From Sandaracinus amylolyticus (GTDB lineage: Bacteria > Myxococcota_A > Polyangia > Polyangiales > Sandaracinaceae), in contig NZ_CP011125.1 of NCBI RefSeq assembly GCF_000737325.1, positions 2,852,001 to 2,916,000 on the forward strand: DNA of 64,000 bases, in the 5' to 3' direction. Shown in pieces: positions 27,047-35,077 of the stretch. Every line of letters begins with the position of its first letter. Position 1 is the stretch's first letter. The notes beneath the pieces are model-generated. The model was not told the origin of the DNA and made no database searches. It worked only from the letters and a program-made list of their open reading frames with translations. Position numbers and translations under genes: made by a program.

Positions 27047-27961
27047 ATGACGCGCGCCAGGCGGGACGCCGAGCTCCCTGCGAGCGGCGCGGGGACGCGG
27101 CCCTCGGCGGCCAAGTCTCCGGCCGGGCCGCGCGCGTCCGACGACGATCACGACGTCTCGGGCGAGTCCGAGGCGTCGCGCCTCGCTTCGGACGAGAACG
27201 CGGCCGACGAGAACCTCGACGCGGCGGTGAATCCCGAGGCATCGGGCGCGTCTGACCCGGACGATGCGAGCCCCGATCGCGATGCCGCCGAGACTCTCGA
27301 TGCCGCAGCCCTGGAGAAGCTCGGCGACGAGCTCCCTCCCGCTGCGCGCGCGCCCGAGGATCGCGAGCGCGATCGCGAGCTGGTGCGGCGTGCTCAGCAG
27401 GGCGATCAGCGCGCCTTCCGCGAGCTCTTCGACCGCTATCACAAGCGCGCGTACGCGGTCGCGTTCGGCGTCCTCAAGAACAAGCACGACGCGCTGGACG
27501 TCGTGCAGGAGTCGTTCGTCAAGGTCCACCGGCACCTCGACGGGTTCCAGGGCAGCTCGAGCTTCTACACCTGGCTCTACCGGATCGTCATGAACCTCGC
27601 GATCGACCAGCTCCGCCGCAAGAAGACGGCGCGCCCCGTCGAGTACGACGACGCGATCGATCGCGAAGGTGCGCTCGCCGACGAGCACGTGCTGCCGCGC
27701 ATGCTCGACGCGAACCCGCGCCGCACGGTGATCCGCCGCGAGCTCATGCAGCGCGTCGAGGAGGCGCTCGCGACGCTGCCCGAGTACCACCGCCAGGTGA
27801 TCGTCCTGCGCGAGATCGAAGGCCTCAGCTACGAAGAGATGGCAGAGGTCCTCGAGGTGCCCAAGGGAACGATCATGAGCCGCCTCTTCCACGCGCGCCG
27901 GAAGATGCAGGTGGCTCTCCAGGACTTCGTCGAAGGAGGCGACCTCGAGGTCGAGGAGTGA
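27047..27961 (+). CDS. ECF RNA polymerase sigma factor with acidic N-terminal extension
   Basis: The 304-aa protein carries sigma region 2 from about residue 111 (LVRRAQQGDQRAFRELF, DVVQESFVKVHRHL, FYTWLYRIVMNLAIDQLRR). Region 4 is at the end (LPEYHRQVIVLREIEGLSYEEMA, VPKGTIMSRLFHARRK). Unusually, about 105 acidic, Asp/Ala/Ser-rich residues precede region 2; their role is unknown. It overlaps the anti-sigma gene by 4 bases (GTGA), the usual layout for a sigma kept inactive at the membrane. The Asn-rich region 2 resembles RpoE-type ECF factors. Confidence 0.93.
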   Translation: MTRARRDAELPASGAGTRPSAAKSPAGPRASDDDHDVSGESEASRLASDENAADENLDAAVNPEASGASDPDDASPDRDAAETLDAAALEKLGDELPPAARAPEDRERDRELVRRAQQGDQRAFRELFDRYHKRAYAVAFGVLKNKHDALDVVQESFVKVHRHLDGFQGSSSFYTWLYRIVMNLAIDQLRRKKTARPVEYDDAIDREGALADEHVLPRMLDANPRRTVIRRELMQRVEEALATLPEYHRQVIVLREIEGLSYEEMAEVLEVPKGTIMSRLFHARRKMQVALQDFVEGGDLEVEE

Positions 27962-28653
27962 ACGCCGTGGGGGATCAGCGTTTCGCAGACGATCGGCTGC
28001 ATCGGTACTTCGACGGCGAGCTCTCGCCGGAGGAGGCGTCCGAGGTGCGCCGCCTCGTCGAGACCGAGCCCGCGCTGCGCGCGAAGCTCGACGGTCTCCG
28101 CGAGGTGCGCGCGGTGGTGCGCGCGTCGGTCGCGGACGAGCTCGACGACGTGCCGAGCGACGACCTCTGGGCGCGCATCGAGTCGCGGATCGCGGAGAAG
28201 CCGGCGGCGGCGCCGCAGCCCGCGCTGCGCGCGGTCGAGGGCGGGCGCTCCGAGGAACGCGCCCGCACGCCGAAGGCGCACGATCCCGCGCGCCAGCGTC
28301 GCATCGCCGGCGTGGTGATCGCGGGGCTCGCGCTCGCTGCCGCGGTGCTGCTGCTCGTGCTGCGCCCGGGTGAGCCGCCGCCGGGCACCGACGGTCGGCC
28401 GATCGCGCAGGGCGAGCAGCCGGGCCGCGAGGACGACGCGATCGATCTCGGCGCGAGCGAGCCCGACGCGGAAGAGCTCGTGTTCCAGACCGAGGTGCTC
28501 GAGGTCGACTTCGGATCGAACTCGGGCGCGGTGTTCGCGGTCGAGGGCGACGACGGAGAGCGCTACGCGGTGGTGTGGCTCGCGGACGTGCAGCCGAAGC
28601 CGCCGGTCGACGCGATCGAGCCGCCCCCCGAAGAGATCACGCCGGAGCAATGA
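27958..28653 (+). CDS. putative membrane anti-sigma factor
   Basis: The 231-aa protein starts at GTG 27958, overlapping the sigma stop. Its N-terminal helical domain (LHRYFDGELSPEEASEVRRLV) is like anti-sigma domains but lacks the HxxxCxxC zinc site. An Ala/Pro/Arg-rich linker leads to one membrane helix at about residues 117-136 (AGVVIAGLALAAAVLLLVL). The C-terminal ~90 residues are an acidic beta-like domain outside the membrane, ending in a Pro-rich tail. It should sequester the upstream ECF factor until an envelope signal arrives. It is coupled to the next gene by ATGA. Confidence 0.75.
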   Translation: MNAVGDQRFADDRLHRYFDGELSPEEASEVRRLVETEPALRAKLDGLREVRAVVRASVADELDDVPSDDLWARIESRIAEKPAAAPQPALRAVEGGRSEERARTPKAHDPARQRRIAGVVIAGLALAAAVLLLVLRPGEPPPGTDGRPIAQGEQPGREDDAIDLGASEPDAEELVFQTEVLEVDFGSNSGAVFAVEGDDGERYAVVWLADVQPKPPVDAIEPPPEEITPEQ

Positions 28654-29189
28654 TGAGCAGCGGGACGAAGCTCTTCGCGCTCGCGCTCGTCGCGGCGCTC
28701 TCGATCGCGGTGTGCCCGCGCGCGCTCGCTCAAGCGGGCGCGACCACGGCGCGCACCGGGCCGCCGAACGCCGGCACCGGCGCGACGGCGGCAGCGGTTC
28801 GCAGCGAGGTCTTCGTGGTGCTCGCGAGCGAGACCGAGGGGACGATCGACCCCGCGCTCTCCGAGATCCCCGCGCTGCGGCGCCCGCCGTTCAACGCCTT
28901 CCACACGATGGAGGTGCTCTCGCGCACGACGTCGCATCTCTCGGCCGAGCAGCCGATCGAGGTGCGCCTGCCCAACGGGCGACAGCTGCGCGTCGAGCTC
29001 GAGCGGCCGACCGAGGACGGCCGCTACCGCGTGCGCGTCTCGATCAACACGCCGGGCCAGACGGACTACCTCCCCCTGCTCCAGATCGTCGCGTCGCCGG
29101 GCGATCCGTTCTTCGTCGCCGGGCAGAACTGGCAGGGCGGGACGCTCGTGATCGGCGTGCGCATCGGGCAGCGTCCGGCGGCGCGCTGA
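28650..29189 (+). CDS. secreted protein of the ECF sigma operon
   Basis: The 179-aa protein has a signal peptide (LFALALVAALSIAVCPRALA, cleavage near AQA), then a Thr/Ala/Gly linker. A small beta-sandwich-like domain follows (RSEVFVVLASETEGTIDPALS, PFNAFHTMEVLSRTT, EVRLPNGRQLRVEL, GTLVIGVRIG). Its ATG overlaps the anti-sigma stop (ATGA), so the three genes are one translational unit. It may be the periplasmic sensor or first target of the system; this is inference from position. No enzyme motif is visible. Confidence 0.7.
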   Translation: MMSSGTKLFALALVAALSIAVCPRALAQAGATTARTGPPNAGTGATAAAVRSEVFVVLASETEGTIDPALSEIPALRRPPFNAFHTMEVLSRTTSHLSAEQPIEVRLPNGRQLRVELERPTEDGRYRVRVSINTPGQTDYLPLLQIVASPGDPFFVAGQNWQGGTLVIGVRIGQRPAAR

Positions 29190-29263
29190 GCGCTAAGCGC
29201 GGGTGATCGCGGAGAGATCGGCGCGCGGCTGCGTTCGCTCACCACGGTCGCTCTTCGATGCGC

Positions 29264-29292
29264 TTGTATGGGAACTCGCATGCCGGTAACGT
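29264..29292 (+). promoter_or_regulatory. candidate sigma-70 promoter of the zinc-ribbon kinase gene
   Basis: TTGTAT (29264-29269) and TAACGT (29287-29292) are separated by 17 bases, 15 bases before the GTG at 29308. It falls in a locally AT-richer stretch of the 29190-29307 gap. Confidence 0.45.
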
Positions 29293-29307
29293 GACGGCCG
29301 GGCGATC

Positions 29308-30561
29308 GTGAGCGCGCAACGCTTCATCCGCTGCAAGCACTGCGGCATGCCGCACGAGGCGCAGGCCACCTCGTGTCCCGTGACCGGCAAGCAGCTGGTC
29401 CCGGAGCAGCGCAAGCGCGTCTCCGCGCCGCCGCCGAAGGTCGCGGGCCCGGGGTACCAGTGGGCCCACAGCGTCCATCCGTACTCGGATCCCAGCGACG
29501 CGGATCCCGAGGCGACGCGCTCGATGGGCTCGCTCACCGGGCAGGTGCTCGAGGGCAAGTACCTCATCGCCGAGCCGCTCGGGCGTGGCGGCATGGGCGT
29601 CGTCTATCGCGCCGAGAACACGCGCATCGGCAAGCAGGTCGCGATCAAGATCTTGCTGCGCGGGTACGCCAAGGGCGGCGAGAGCGAGCGTCGCTTCCTG
29701 CGCGAGGCGCGCATCGCGGGGTCGATCGGTCACCCGAACATCGTCGAGGTGTTCGACCTCGGGACGCTCGAGAACGGCGCGCCGTACCAGGTGATGGAGC
29801 TGCTCGAGGGCGCGACGCTCGCCGCGCGCATCCGTCACGAGGGCGCGCTGCCGATCGACGAGGTGCTCGATCACGCCGAGCAGGTGCTGAGCGCCCTGGA
29901 GGCCGCGCACGAGCGCGGGATCGTCCACCGCGACCTCAAGCCAGAGAACGTCTTCCTGCACGAGCGCGCGCACACCGTGATCGCGAAGCTGCTCGACTTC
30001 GGCGTCTCGAAGTCGCTGCTCAACGATCACACGCTCTCGCTCACGCAGACCGGCGTCGTCGTGGGCACGCCGTACTACCTCGCGCCCGAGCAGGCGCGCG
30101 GCGAGCGCGGCGTCGATCACCGCGTCGACATCTGGGCGATGGGCATCGTGCTCTACGAGGCCCTCACGGGATCGCTGCCGTTCCGCGCCGACAACTACAA
30201 CGCGCTGATGGCGAAGATCCTCAACACGCGCCCGGCGCCGCCGCGCTCGCTGCGTCCGCACCTGCCCGACGCGCTCGAGAACGTGATCCTGAAGGCGCTC
30301 TCGTTCGATCCGCTGCGTCGCTTCCAGACTGCGGACGAGATGCTCGCCGCGATCCGCTCGGTGCGCGGCAAGCCGCAGCGCTCCTCGGATCGCCCGTTCC
30401 GCTCGCTGCCGGACGCGCGCGCCCCGCTCGCGCCGCAGCCCTCGGATCACACGCTCTCCGATCTCACGATCTCGGTGGTGCAGGGCCCCGACGATCCGAC
30501 GGAGATCAGCGACAGCTTCCAGTACTCGGAGATCGACGCCGGCCGCAAATCGCGTGGATGA
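29308..30561 (+). CDS. serine/threonine protein kinase with N-terminal zinc-ribbon-like motif
   Basis: The 417-aa kinase begins with a short Cys-containing motif (CKHCGMPHEAQATSC) that may bind zinc, then a Pro/Lys linker. The kinase domain spans about residues 80-345 with LGRGGMGVVYRAE, VAIKILLRG, HRDLKPENVFL, DFGVSK and GTPYYLAPEQARGE, so it is an RD kinase with all catalytic residues. The tail of about 70 residues is Ser/Asp-rich with no transmembrane helix, so it is cytoplasmic. Myxobacteria encode many such kinases. The GTG start follows a good promoter candidate. Confidence 0.93.
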   Translation: MSAQRFIRCKHCGMPHEAQATSCPVTGKQLVPEQRKRVSAPPPKVAGPGYQWAHSVHPYSDPSDADPEATRSMGSLTGQVLEGKYLIAEPLGRGGMGVVYRAENTRIGKQVAIKILLRGYAKGGESERRFLREARIAGSIGHPNIVEVFDLGTLENGAPYQVMELLEGATLAARIRHEGALPIDEVLDHAEQVLSALEAAHERGIVHRDLKPENVFLHERAHTVIAKLLDFGVSKSLLNDHTLSLTQTGVVVGTPYYLAPEQARGERGVDHRVDIWAMGIVLYEALTGSLPFRADNYNALMAKILNTRPAPPRSLRPHLPDALENVILKALSFDPLRRFQTADEMLAAIRSVRGKPQRSSDRPFRSLPDARAPLAPQPSDHTLSDLTISVVQGPDDPTEISDSFQYSEIDAGRKSRG

Positions 30562-30600
30562 CGGTTGCGGCGCGCGCGCGCCCCGTCATTTTTGCGCGCG

Positions 30601-31284
30601 ATGAAGCGCGACCTTCCCGAGGTGATCGAGCTCGCCGGGCTCGCTCCGCTGCCCAAGCCGGCCGCGGAGATCGTGCGCGTGCTCTCGCCGCTCGTGACGC
30701 CGCAGCGCTGGGCGCGCATCGAGGCCGTGGTGTCGCGGCGCACGCGCTCGCTGGTGCCGGTGCTCGAGGATCTCGCGGACCCGCACAACGGCGCGGCCGT
30801 GATGCGCTCGGCCGACGCGTTCGGGTGCCAGGAGGTGCACGTCGTCGAGGGCCGTCATCGCTTCGCGGTGTCGCACCGCGTGACGCGCGGCACGCACCGC
30901 TGGCTCGATCTCGTGCGCCACGAGGGCCCGGTCGCGTGCATGGATCACCTGCACGCGCGCGGGTACGAGGTGTTCGTCGCGGCGATGGACGGCGACATCG
31001 GGCCCGAGGAGCTCGCGAAGAAGCCCAAGGTCGCGATCGTGTTCGGCAACGAGCACAAGGGCGCCTCGCCCGAGGTGCGCGCGCGCGTCGACGGCGTGTA
31101 TCGCATCCCGATGGAAGGCTTCGTCGAGAGCCTCAACGTGAGCGTCGCGTCGGCGATCACGCTCTACGTCGCGTCGCGCGGGCGGCACGGCGATCTCGAC
31201 GAAGCCGCGCGCGACGAGATCCGCGCGCGCTTCCTGCTCGCGACGGTGCGCGACGCCGAGCGCGTCGTGAAAGAGCGCGTCTAG
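30601..31284 (+). CDS. trmH: tRNA (Gm18) 2'-O-methyltransferase-like SPOUT enzyme
   Basis: The 227-aa protein matches TrmH. It has an N-terminal helix with RRTRSLVPVLEDLADPHNGAAVMRSADAFG, in which the Arg corresponds to the catalytic Arg of the family, then VFGNEHKGASPEV and IPMEGFVESLNVSVASAI for the knotted AdoMet site. It should methylate the ribose of G18 in tRNAs. It shares its CTAG stop sequence with the convergent DUF434 gene, each strand ending in TAG. Confidence 0.9.
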   Translation: MKRDLPEVIELAGLAPLPKPAAEIVRVLSPLVTPQRWARIEAVVSRRTRSLVPVLEDLADPHNGAAVMRSADAFGCQEVHVVEGRHRFAVSHRVTRGTHRWLDLVRHEGPVACMDHLHARGYEVFVAAMDGDIGPEELAKKPKVAIVFGNEHKGASPEVRARVDGVYRIPMEGFVESLNVSVASAITLYVASRGRHGDLDEAARDEIRARFLLATVRDAERVVKERV

Positions 31285-32000
31285 GGCGCGAGATCGACGA
31301 TCCACGCGCCGGGATGCGCGGCGATCACCGCGGCGGGCAGATCGATCCACCCGCTCGCGCGATCGAGGATCCAGCCGTCGCCGGTCGCGATGATCGACGA
31401 GGACGCGGCGAGCACGCGATCGGGCGCGTCGTCGAGATCGGTCGCCCACGACCAGCCGTGCGCCTCCGCGATCTCGGCGAGCAGCGCGCGCAGCCGCCCG
31501 CTGTTGCCCACCGGGCGATCGAGGTGCCAGCGGATCGAGCGCGGCGCGGCGCGCGCGAGCGCTTCGCCGATCGCGACGATCACCTGCGACGTCTCCGACA
31601 CGCGACGCCACGTGCCGTGCACGCTCGCGAGGTCCCGGTGCGCGCGATCACGGCCGACCAGCACCAGCCCGCCCGAGAGCGCGCTCTCGCCGACGATCAG
31701 CGCGTTGAAGCCGTCGATCTCGACGTCGCGATCGCGGATCGCGTCGAGCGGGAGCGCGCGCGCGCGCCGCTGCTCCCGCTGCGCGTCGGTGCACGCGCAG
31801 CGCATCACCGCGGTGCGCTGGCGCGCGGTGAGCGAGTGGCGGTTGCCGACGAGCGCGAGCGCGCTGGTGTCGGAGTACCCGCGCGTGAGCAGCCACGAGA
31901 GCTCGACCACCGCGTCGCGCAGCGCGGGCAGCGCGTGCTCGTCGAAGAGCGACTCGTCTTTCGGCGCGGCGCCGCGGTGAGAGCGGGTGTCGGGCATCAT
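31281..32000 (-). CDS. DUF434 family protein
   Basis: The 239-aa protein fits DUF434 with its C-terminal partner domain. The N-terminal helical part has LPALRDAVVELSWLLTRGYSDTSALALVGNR and Cys in MRCACTDAQR. The C-terminal part has VGRDRAHRDLASVHGTWRRV, HLDRPVGNSGRLRALL and the IIATGDGWILD segment, which looks PIN-like. Its function is not established. ATG 32000 overlaps the stop of the small upstream gene (ATGA), so it is probably co-translated with it. The 3' end meets trmH in a shared CTAG. Confidence 0.82.
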   Translation of the reverse strand: MMPDTRSHRGAAPKDESLFDEHALPALRDAVVELSWLLTRGYSDTSALALVGNRHSLTARQRTAVMRCACTDAQREQRRARALPLDAIRDRDVEIDGFNALIVGESALSGGLVLVGRDRAHRDLASVHGTWRRVSETSQVIVAIGEALARAAPRSIRWHLDRPVGNSGRLRALLAEIAEAHGWSWATDLDDAPDRVLAASSSIIATGDGWILDRASGWIDLPAAVIAAHPGAWIVDLAP

Positions 32001-32278
32001 TGTGCTCGGATCGCGAGCGCCTCGAGCACGCGGCGCAGCGCCGCGTCGGCGCTGTCGCCAGTGGCGCTCTCGTGTCGAGCACGGACCCGTTTCGCGCGCG
32101 GCGGGAGCCATCCCACGACCGCGTGCGCTTGGTAACCGCTGGGCCGTCTGTACACGCTGAGGACCGTCTTCACGCCGGTTGCGCCATCAGGGGGGATCCC
32201 GCGCAACGCACGGCGGACCTGTGCGAGTAGCTCCTTCGAGCACTCGGGCGCGATCTGAGGCGTGCGACGTCCGGCCAT
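31997..32278 (-). CDS. small hypothetical protein coupled to DUF434
   Basis: The 93-aa protein begins MAGRRTPQIAPECSKELL and contains a helix-strand-strand-helix pattern (LLAQVRRALRGIPPDG, VKTVLSVYRRPSGYQAHAVVGWL, ADAALRRVLEALAIR). No family is recognised. It is supported by the exact ATGA overlap with the DUF434 start and by the sensible amphipathic helices. The longer in-frame extension upstream (to 32641) overlaps the PBP1A gene and is unlikely. The region 32279-32453 upstream holds the divergent starts and no other gene I can see. Confidence 0.5.
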   Translation of the reverse strand: MAGRRTPQIAPECSKELLAQVRRALRGIPPDGATGVKTVLSVYRRPSGYQAHAVVGWLPPRAKRVRARHESATGDSADAALRRVLEALAIRAQ

Positions 32279-32453
32279 GCGCGCGGAGCATCGCACGTCC
32301 CTCGCCAATCGGGCGGCGCGCTGCGCCCGAGGAATCGCGGGACCGTCCGGAAACGTTGCTCGATCGGCCGCCCCGGGGCATCGTCGTCGCGGCCTCGAAT
32401 GGCGGACCTGAAGCACCTCCTCGCCGCGGCGCCCTCGCTGATCGGGTGATGTC

Positions 32454-34901
32454 GTGACGAGCCCCAAAGCGTCGCGCGATCGCACGAGCCCGAGCCTCCG
32501 CACGCGCCGGCCGCTCGCGAGCGTGCGCGAGCACTCGCGCGCGCGGCGTGGACGGCCCGGCGTGTGGCGCTGGATCGGTCGCGGGCTGATCGCGCTGCTC
32601 GTGCTCGTGATCGTCGCGGTGCTCGGGTTCGCGAGCGTCATCGCGTACTACTCGCGCGACCTGCCCGACGTCGCGTCGCTGCGCACGTTCCAGGAGCCGC
32701 AGGTGACGCGCGTCGTCGATCGCGACGGCGCGCTCGTCGGCGAGATCTTCACCGAGCGACGCACCGTCGTGCCGCTCGAGCGCGTGCCGCGCGTGCTCGT
32801 GCTCTCGGTGCTCGCCGCGGAGGACGCGGACTTCTACCGCCACGAAGGGCTCGACTACGCCGGGCTCTTCCGCGCCGTCGTGCGCGGCGTGCTCGACGGC
32901 GGGAACTTCCGCGGCACCTCCACGATCACGCAGCAGCTCGTGAAGAACCTGCTGCTCGGGCCCGAGCGCAGCTGGGAGCGGAAGATCCGCGAGCTGATCC
33001 TCGCGCGCCACGTCGAGGAGGAGCTCAGCAAGGACGAGATCCTCGGGCTCTACCTCAACCACATCAACTTCGGGCACGGCCGCTACGGCGTGCAGGAAGC
33101 GTCGCAGTTCTACTTCGGCAAGGACGTCTCGGAGCTCACGCTCGCCGAGGCGTCGCTCCTCGCGGGGATCCCGCAGTCGCCGACGCACCTCTCGCCGCGC
33201 ACCCACCCCGAGGCGTCGCGGCGGCGCCAGCGCTTCGTGCTCGATCAGCTCGAGCGCAAGCGCGAGGAGTACTGGCCCGATCTCACCGTCGAGGACATCC
33301 GCGCCGCGCGCGAGGCGCACGTCGAGCTCGCGCCGCTGCCCGAGTCGCGCCAGAGCGCGCCGGAGATCATGGACGTCGCGCGCCGCGTGCTCACCGAGCG
33401 CGTCGGCGAAGAGGCCGCGCAGCGCGGCGGCTACGTCGTGCACACGAGCGTCGATCGCGAGCTGCAGCTCGCCACGCGCGAGGCGCTGCGCACCGGGCTG
33501 CGCGCGATCGATCAGCGCTCGGGCATGCGCCCGCCGATCCGCCGCGCGCGGGTGCGTCGCGGCGAGCGCATGCCCGAGATCGATCGCGCGCCCGAGCTGC
33601 GCGTCGGCGGCACCTACGACGCAGTGGTCACGAGCCGCGACGACGAGACCGGCACCATCGCGCTCGAGGTCGCGGGCCATCCGGCGACCGCGCGCATCGC
33701 CGATCTGGCGCGATGGAACCCCGAGGAGCTCCCGCCCTCGCGCTTCGTCGACGAGGGCGCGCGGCTGCGCGCGTCGATCGTCGCGCTCGCGGAAGAAGGC
33801 GTCGAGGGCGCGCGCGCGAGGGCGCGGCTCGAGCTCGGTCCGCAGGGCGCGGTGGTGCTGATCGACCCGCGCTCGCGCGAGGTGCTCGCGCTCGTCGGGG
33901 GCTACGAGGCGGAGAGCGGGTTCGATCGCGCGCGCCTCGCGCAGCGCCAGCCCGGCTCGACGTTCAAGCCGTTCGTGTACGCGCTCGGGATCCGCTCGCG
34001 CCGCTACACGCCCGCGTCGATCGTGATCGACGCGCCCGGCGTGTACGACCAGTGGATGCCGCAGAACTTCGAGACGTGGAGCTTCGCGGGCGAGATGCGC
34101 CTGCGCGACGCGCTCGCGAATTCGGTGAACCAGGTCGCGGTGCGGCTCATCGAGGACCTCACGCCGGCCGAGGTCGTCTCGTTCGCGCAGCACCTCGGGG
34201 TCACGTCGGAGCTCGATCCTTCGCTCGCGCTCGCGCTCGGTGCGAGCGAGGTGCGCCCCATCGAGCTCGCGAACGCGTACGCGACGTTCGCGGCGGGCGG
34301 GCGCTGGGCCGCGCCGCGCGTCGTGACGCGGATCGTCGGGCCGGACGGTCGTGACGTGCCGCTGCCCGAGACCGAGCCGCCGCGCGACGTGCTCACGCAG
34401 GCCGAGGCGTACGTCGTGACGAGCATGCTCACGAGCGTCGTGCAGAGCGGCACCGCGCAGGCCGCGCAGCGACTGCGCCGTCCCATCGCGGGCAAGACCG
34501 GCACGAGCAACGAGGCGCGCGACGCGTGGTTCGCGGGGTACAGCGCCGATCTCGTCGCGGTCGTGTGGGTCGGCTACGACGATCATCGCTCGCTCGGTCG
34601 TCGCGAGAGCGGGGCGCGCGCGGCGCTGCCGATCTGGATGGAGGTGATGCGGGTCGCCGAGGAGGGCAGGCCGGTGATCGACTTCCCGGTGCCCTCCGGC
34701 GTCGTCACGGTGCGCATCGATCCGCGCAGCGGACAGCTCGCGTACGAAGGGCAGCAGGACGCGATCGACGAGGTGTTCCTCGAGGGCACCGCGCCGAGCG
34801 AGGTGGCGCGCGAGGCGGGCGTGCTCGATCCCAGCGCGTTCCTGATGGAGCAGTTCGGCGGCGGTGACGCGCCGGCGCCCGAGCAGGTGCTCGCGCCGTG
34901 A
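32454..34901 (+). CDS. mrcA: class A penicillin-binding protein 1A (bifunctional)
   Basis: The 815-aa protein has a basic cytoplasmic N-terminus and one membrane anchor (LIALLVLVIVAVLGFASV). The glycosyltransferase 51 domain has catalytic Glu123 in AAEDADFYRHEG and then GTSTITQQLVKNLLL. An OB-like insert is followed by the transpeptidase domain with Ser502 (PGSTFKPF), SVN at 557 and KTGT at 681. It polymerises and cross-links peptidoglycan in the periplasm. The GTG start at 32454 has a weak ribosome site. It fits functionally with dapA/dapB in this window but is not linked to them. The stop overlaps a possible small ORF (TGATG). Confidence 0.95.
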   Translation: MTSPKASRDRTSPSLRTRRPLASVREHSRARRGRPGVWRWIGRGLIALLVLVIVAVLGFASVIAYYSRDLPDVASLRTFQEPQVTRVVDRDGALVGEIFTERRTVVPLERVPRVLVLSVLAAEDADFYRHEGLDYAGLFRAVVRGVLDGGNFRGTSTITQQLVKNLLLGPERSWERKIRELILARHVEEELSKDEILGLYLNHINFGHGRYGVQEASQFYFGKDVSELTLAEASLLAGIPQSPTHLSPRTHPEASRRRQRFVLDQLERKREEYWPDLTVEDIRAAREAHVELAPLPESRQSAPEIMDVARRVLTERVGEEAAQRGGYVVHTSVDRELQLATREALRTGLRAIDQRSGMRPPIRRARVRRGERMPEIDRAPELRVGGTYDAVVTSRDDETGTIALEVAGHPATARIADLARWNPEELPPSRFVDEGARLRASIVALAEEGVEGARARARLELGPQGAVVLIDPRSREVLALVGGYEAESGFDRARLAQRQPGSTFKPFVYALGIRSRRYTPASIVIDAPGVYDQWMPQNFETWSFAGEMRLRDALANSVNQVAVRLIEDLTPAEVVSFAQHLGVTSELDPSLALALGASEVRPIELANAYATFAAGGRWAAPRVVTRIVGPDGRDVPLPETEPPRDVLTQAEAYVVTSMLTSVVQSGTAQAAQRLRRPIAGKTGTSNEARDAWFAGYSADLVAVVWVGYDDHRSLGRRESGARAALPIWMEVMRVAEEGRPVIDFPVPSGVVTVRIDPRSGQLAYEGQQDAIDEVFLEGTAPSEVAREAGVLDPSAFLMEQFGGGDAPAPEQVLAP

Positions 34902-35077
34902 TGCGCCGCTCCACCGTCTCCGCGAGTGCGCGCCGCGAGATCGGTGCTCAGCGCCGGACGAGGCCGAGCACGGACCGGAGCGTGGTGGATCCACGTGAGG
35001 ACCGCGCGCAGGCCGAGGCCGGCGATCAGCGCCGAGATCGTGGCGCGTCCGTCGCGCGCACGAGGAGCGCGCCGTGA
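34901..35077 (+). CDS. possible 58-aa ORF bridging mrcA and the NtrY-like gene
   Basis: An ATG at 34901 overlaps the PBP1A stop (TGATG). The frame runs to a TGA at 35075-35077, which overlaps the GTG start of the histidine kinase (35074). Both junctions would allow coupled translation, but the product is Arg/Ser/Ala-rich with no recognisable feature, as random G+C-rich frames often are. It fills the 172-base gap between the two genes and is reported as a weak possibility only. Confidence 0.22.
   Translation: MRRSTVSASARREIGAQRRTRPSTDRSVVDPREDRAQAEAGDQRRDRGASVARTRSAP

Noticed and set aside
27958-28653. Zinc anti-sigma factor
   Set aside because: The N-terminal domain lacks the HxxxCxxC motif, so it is annotated as a zinc-free type.
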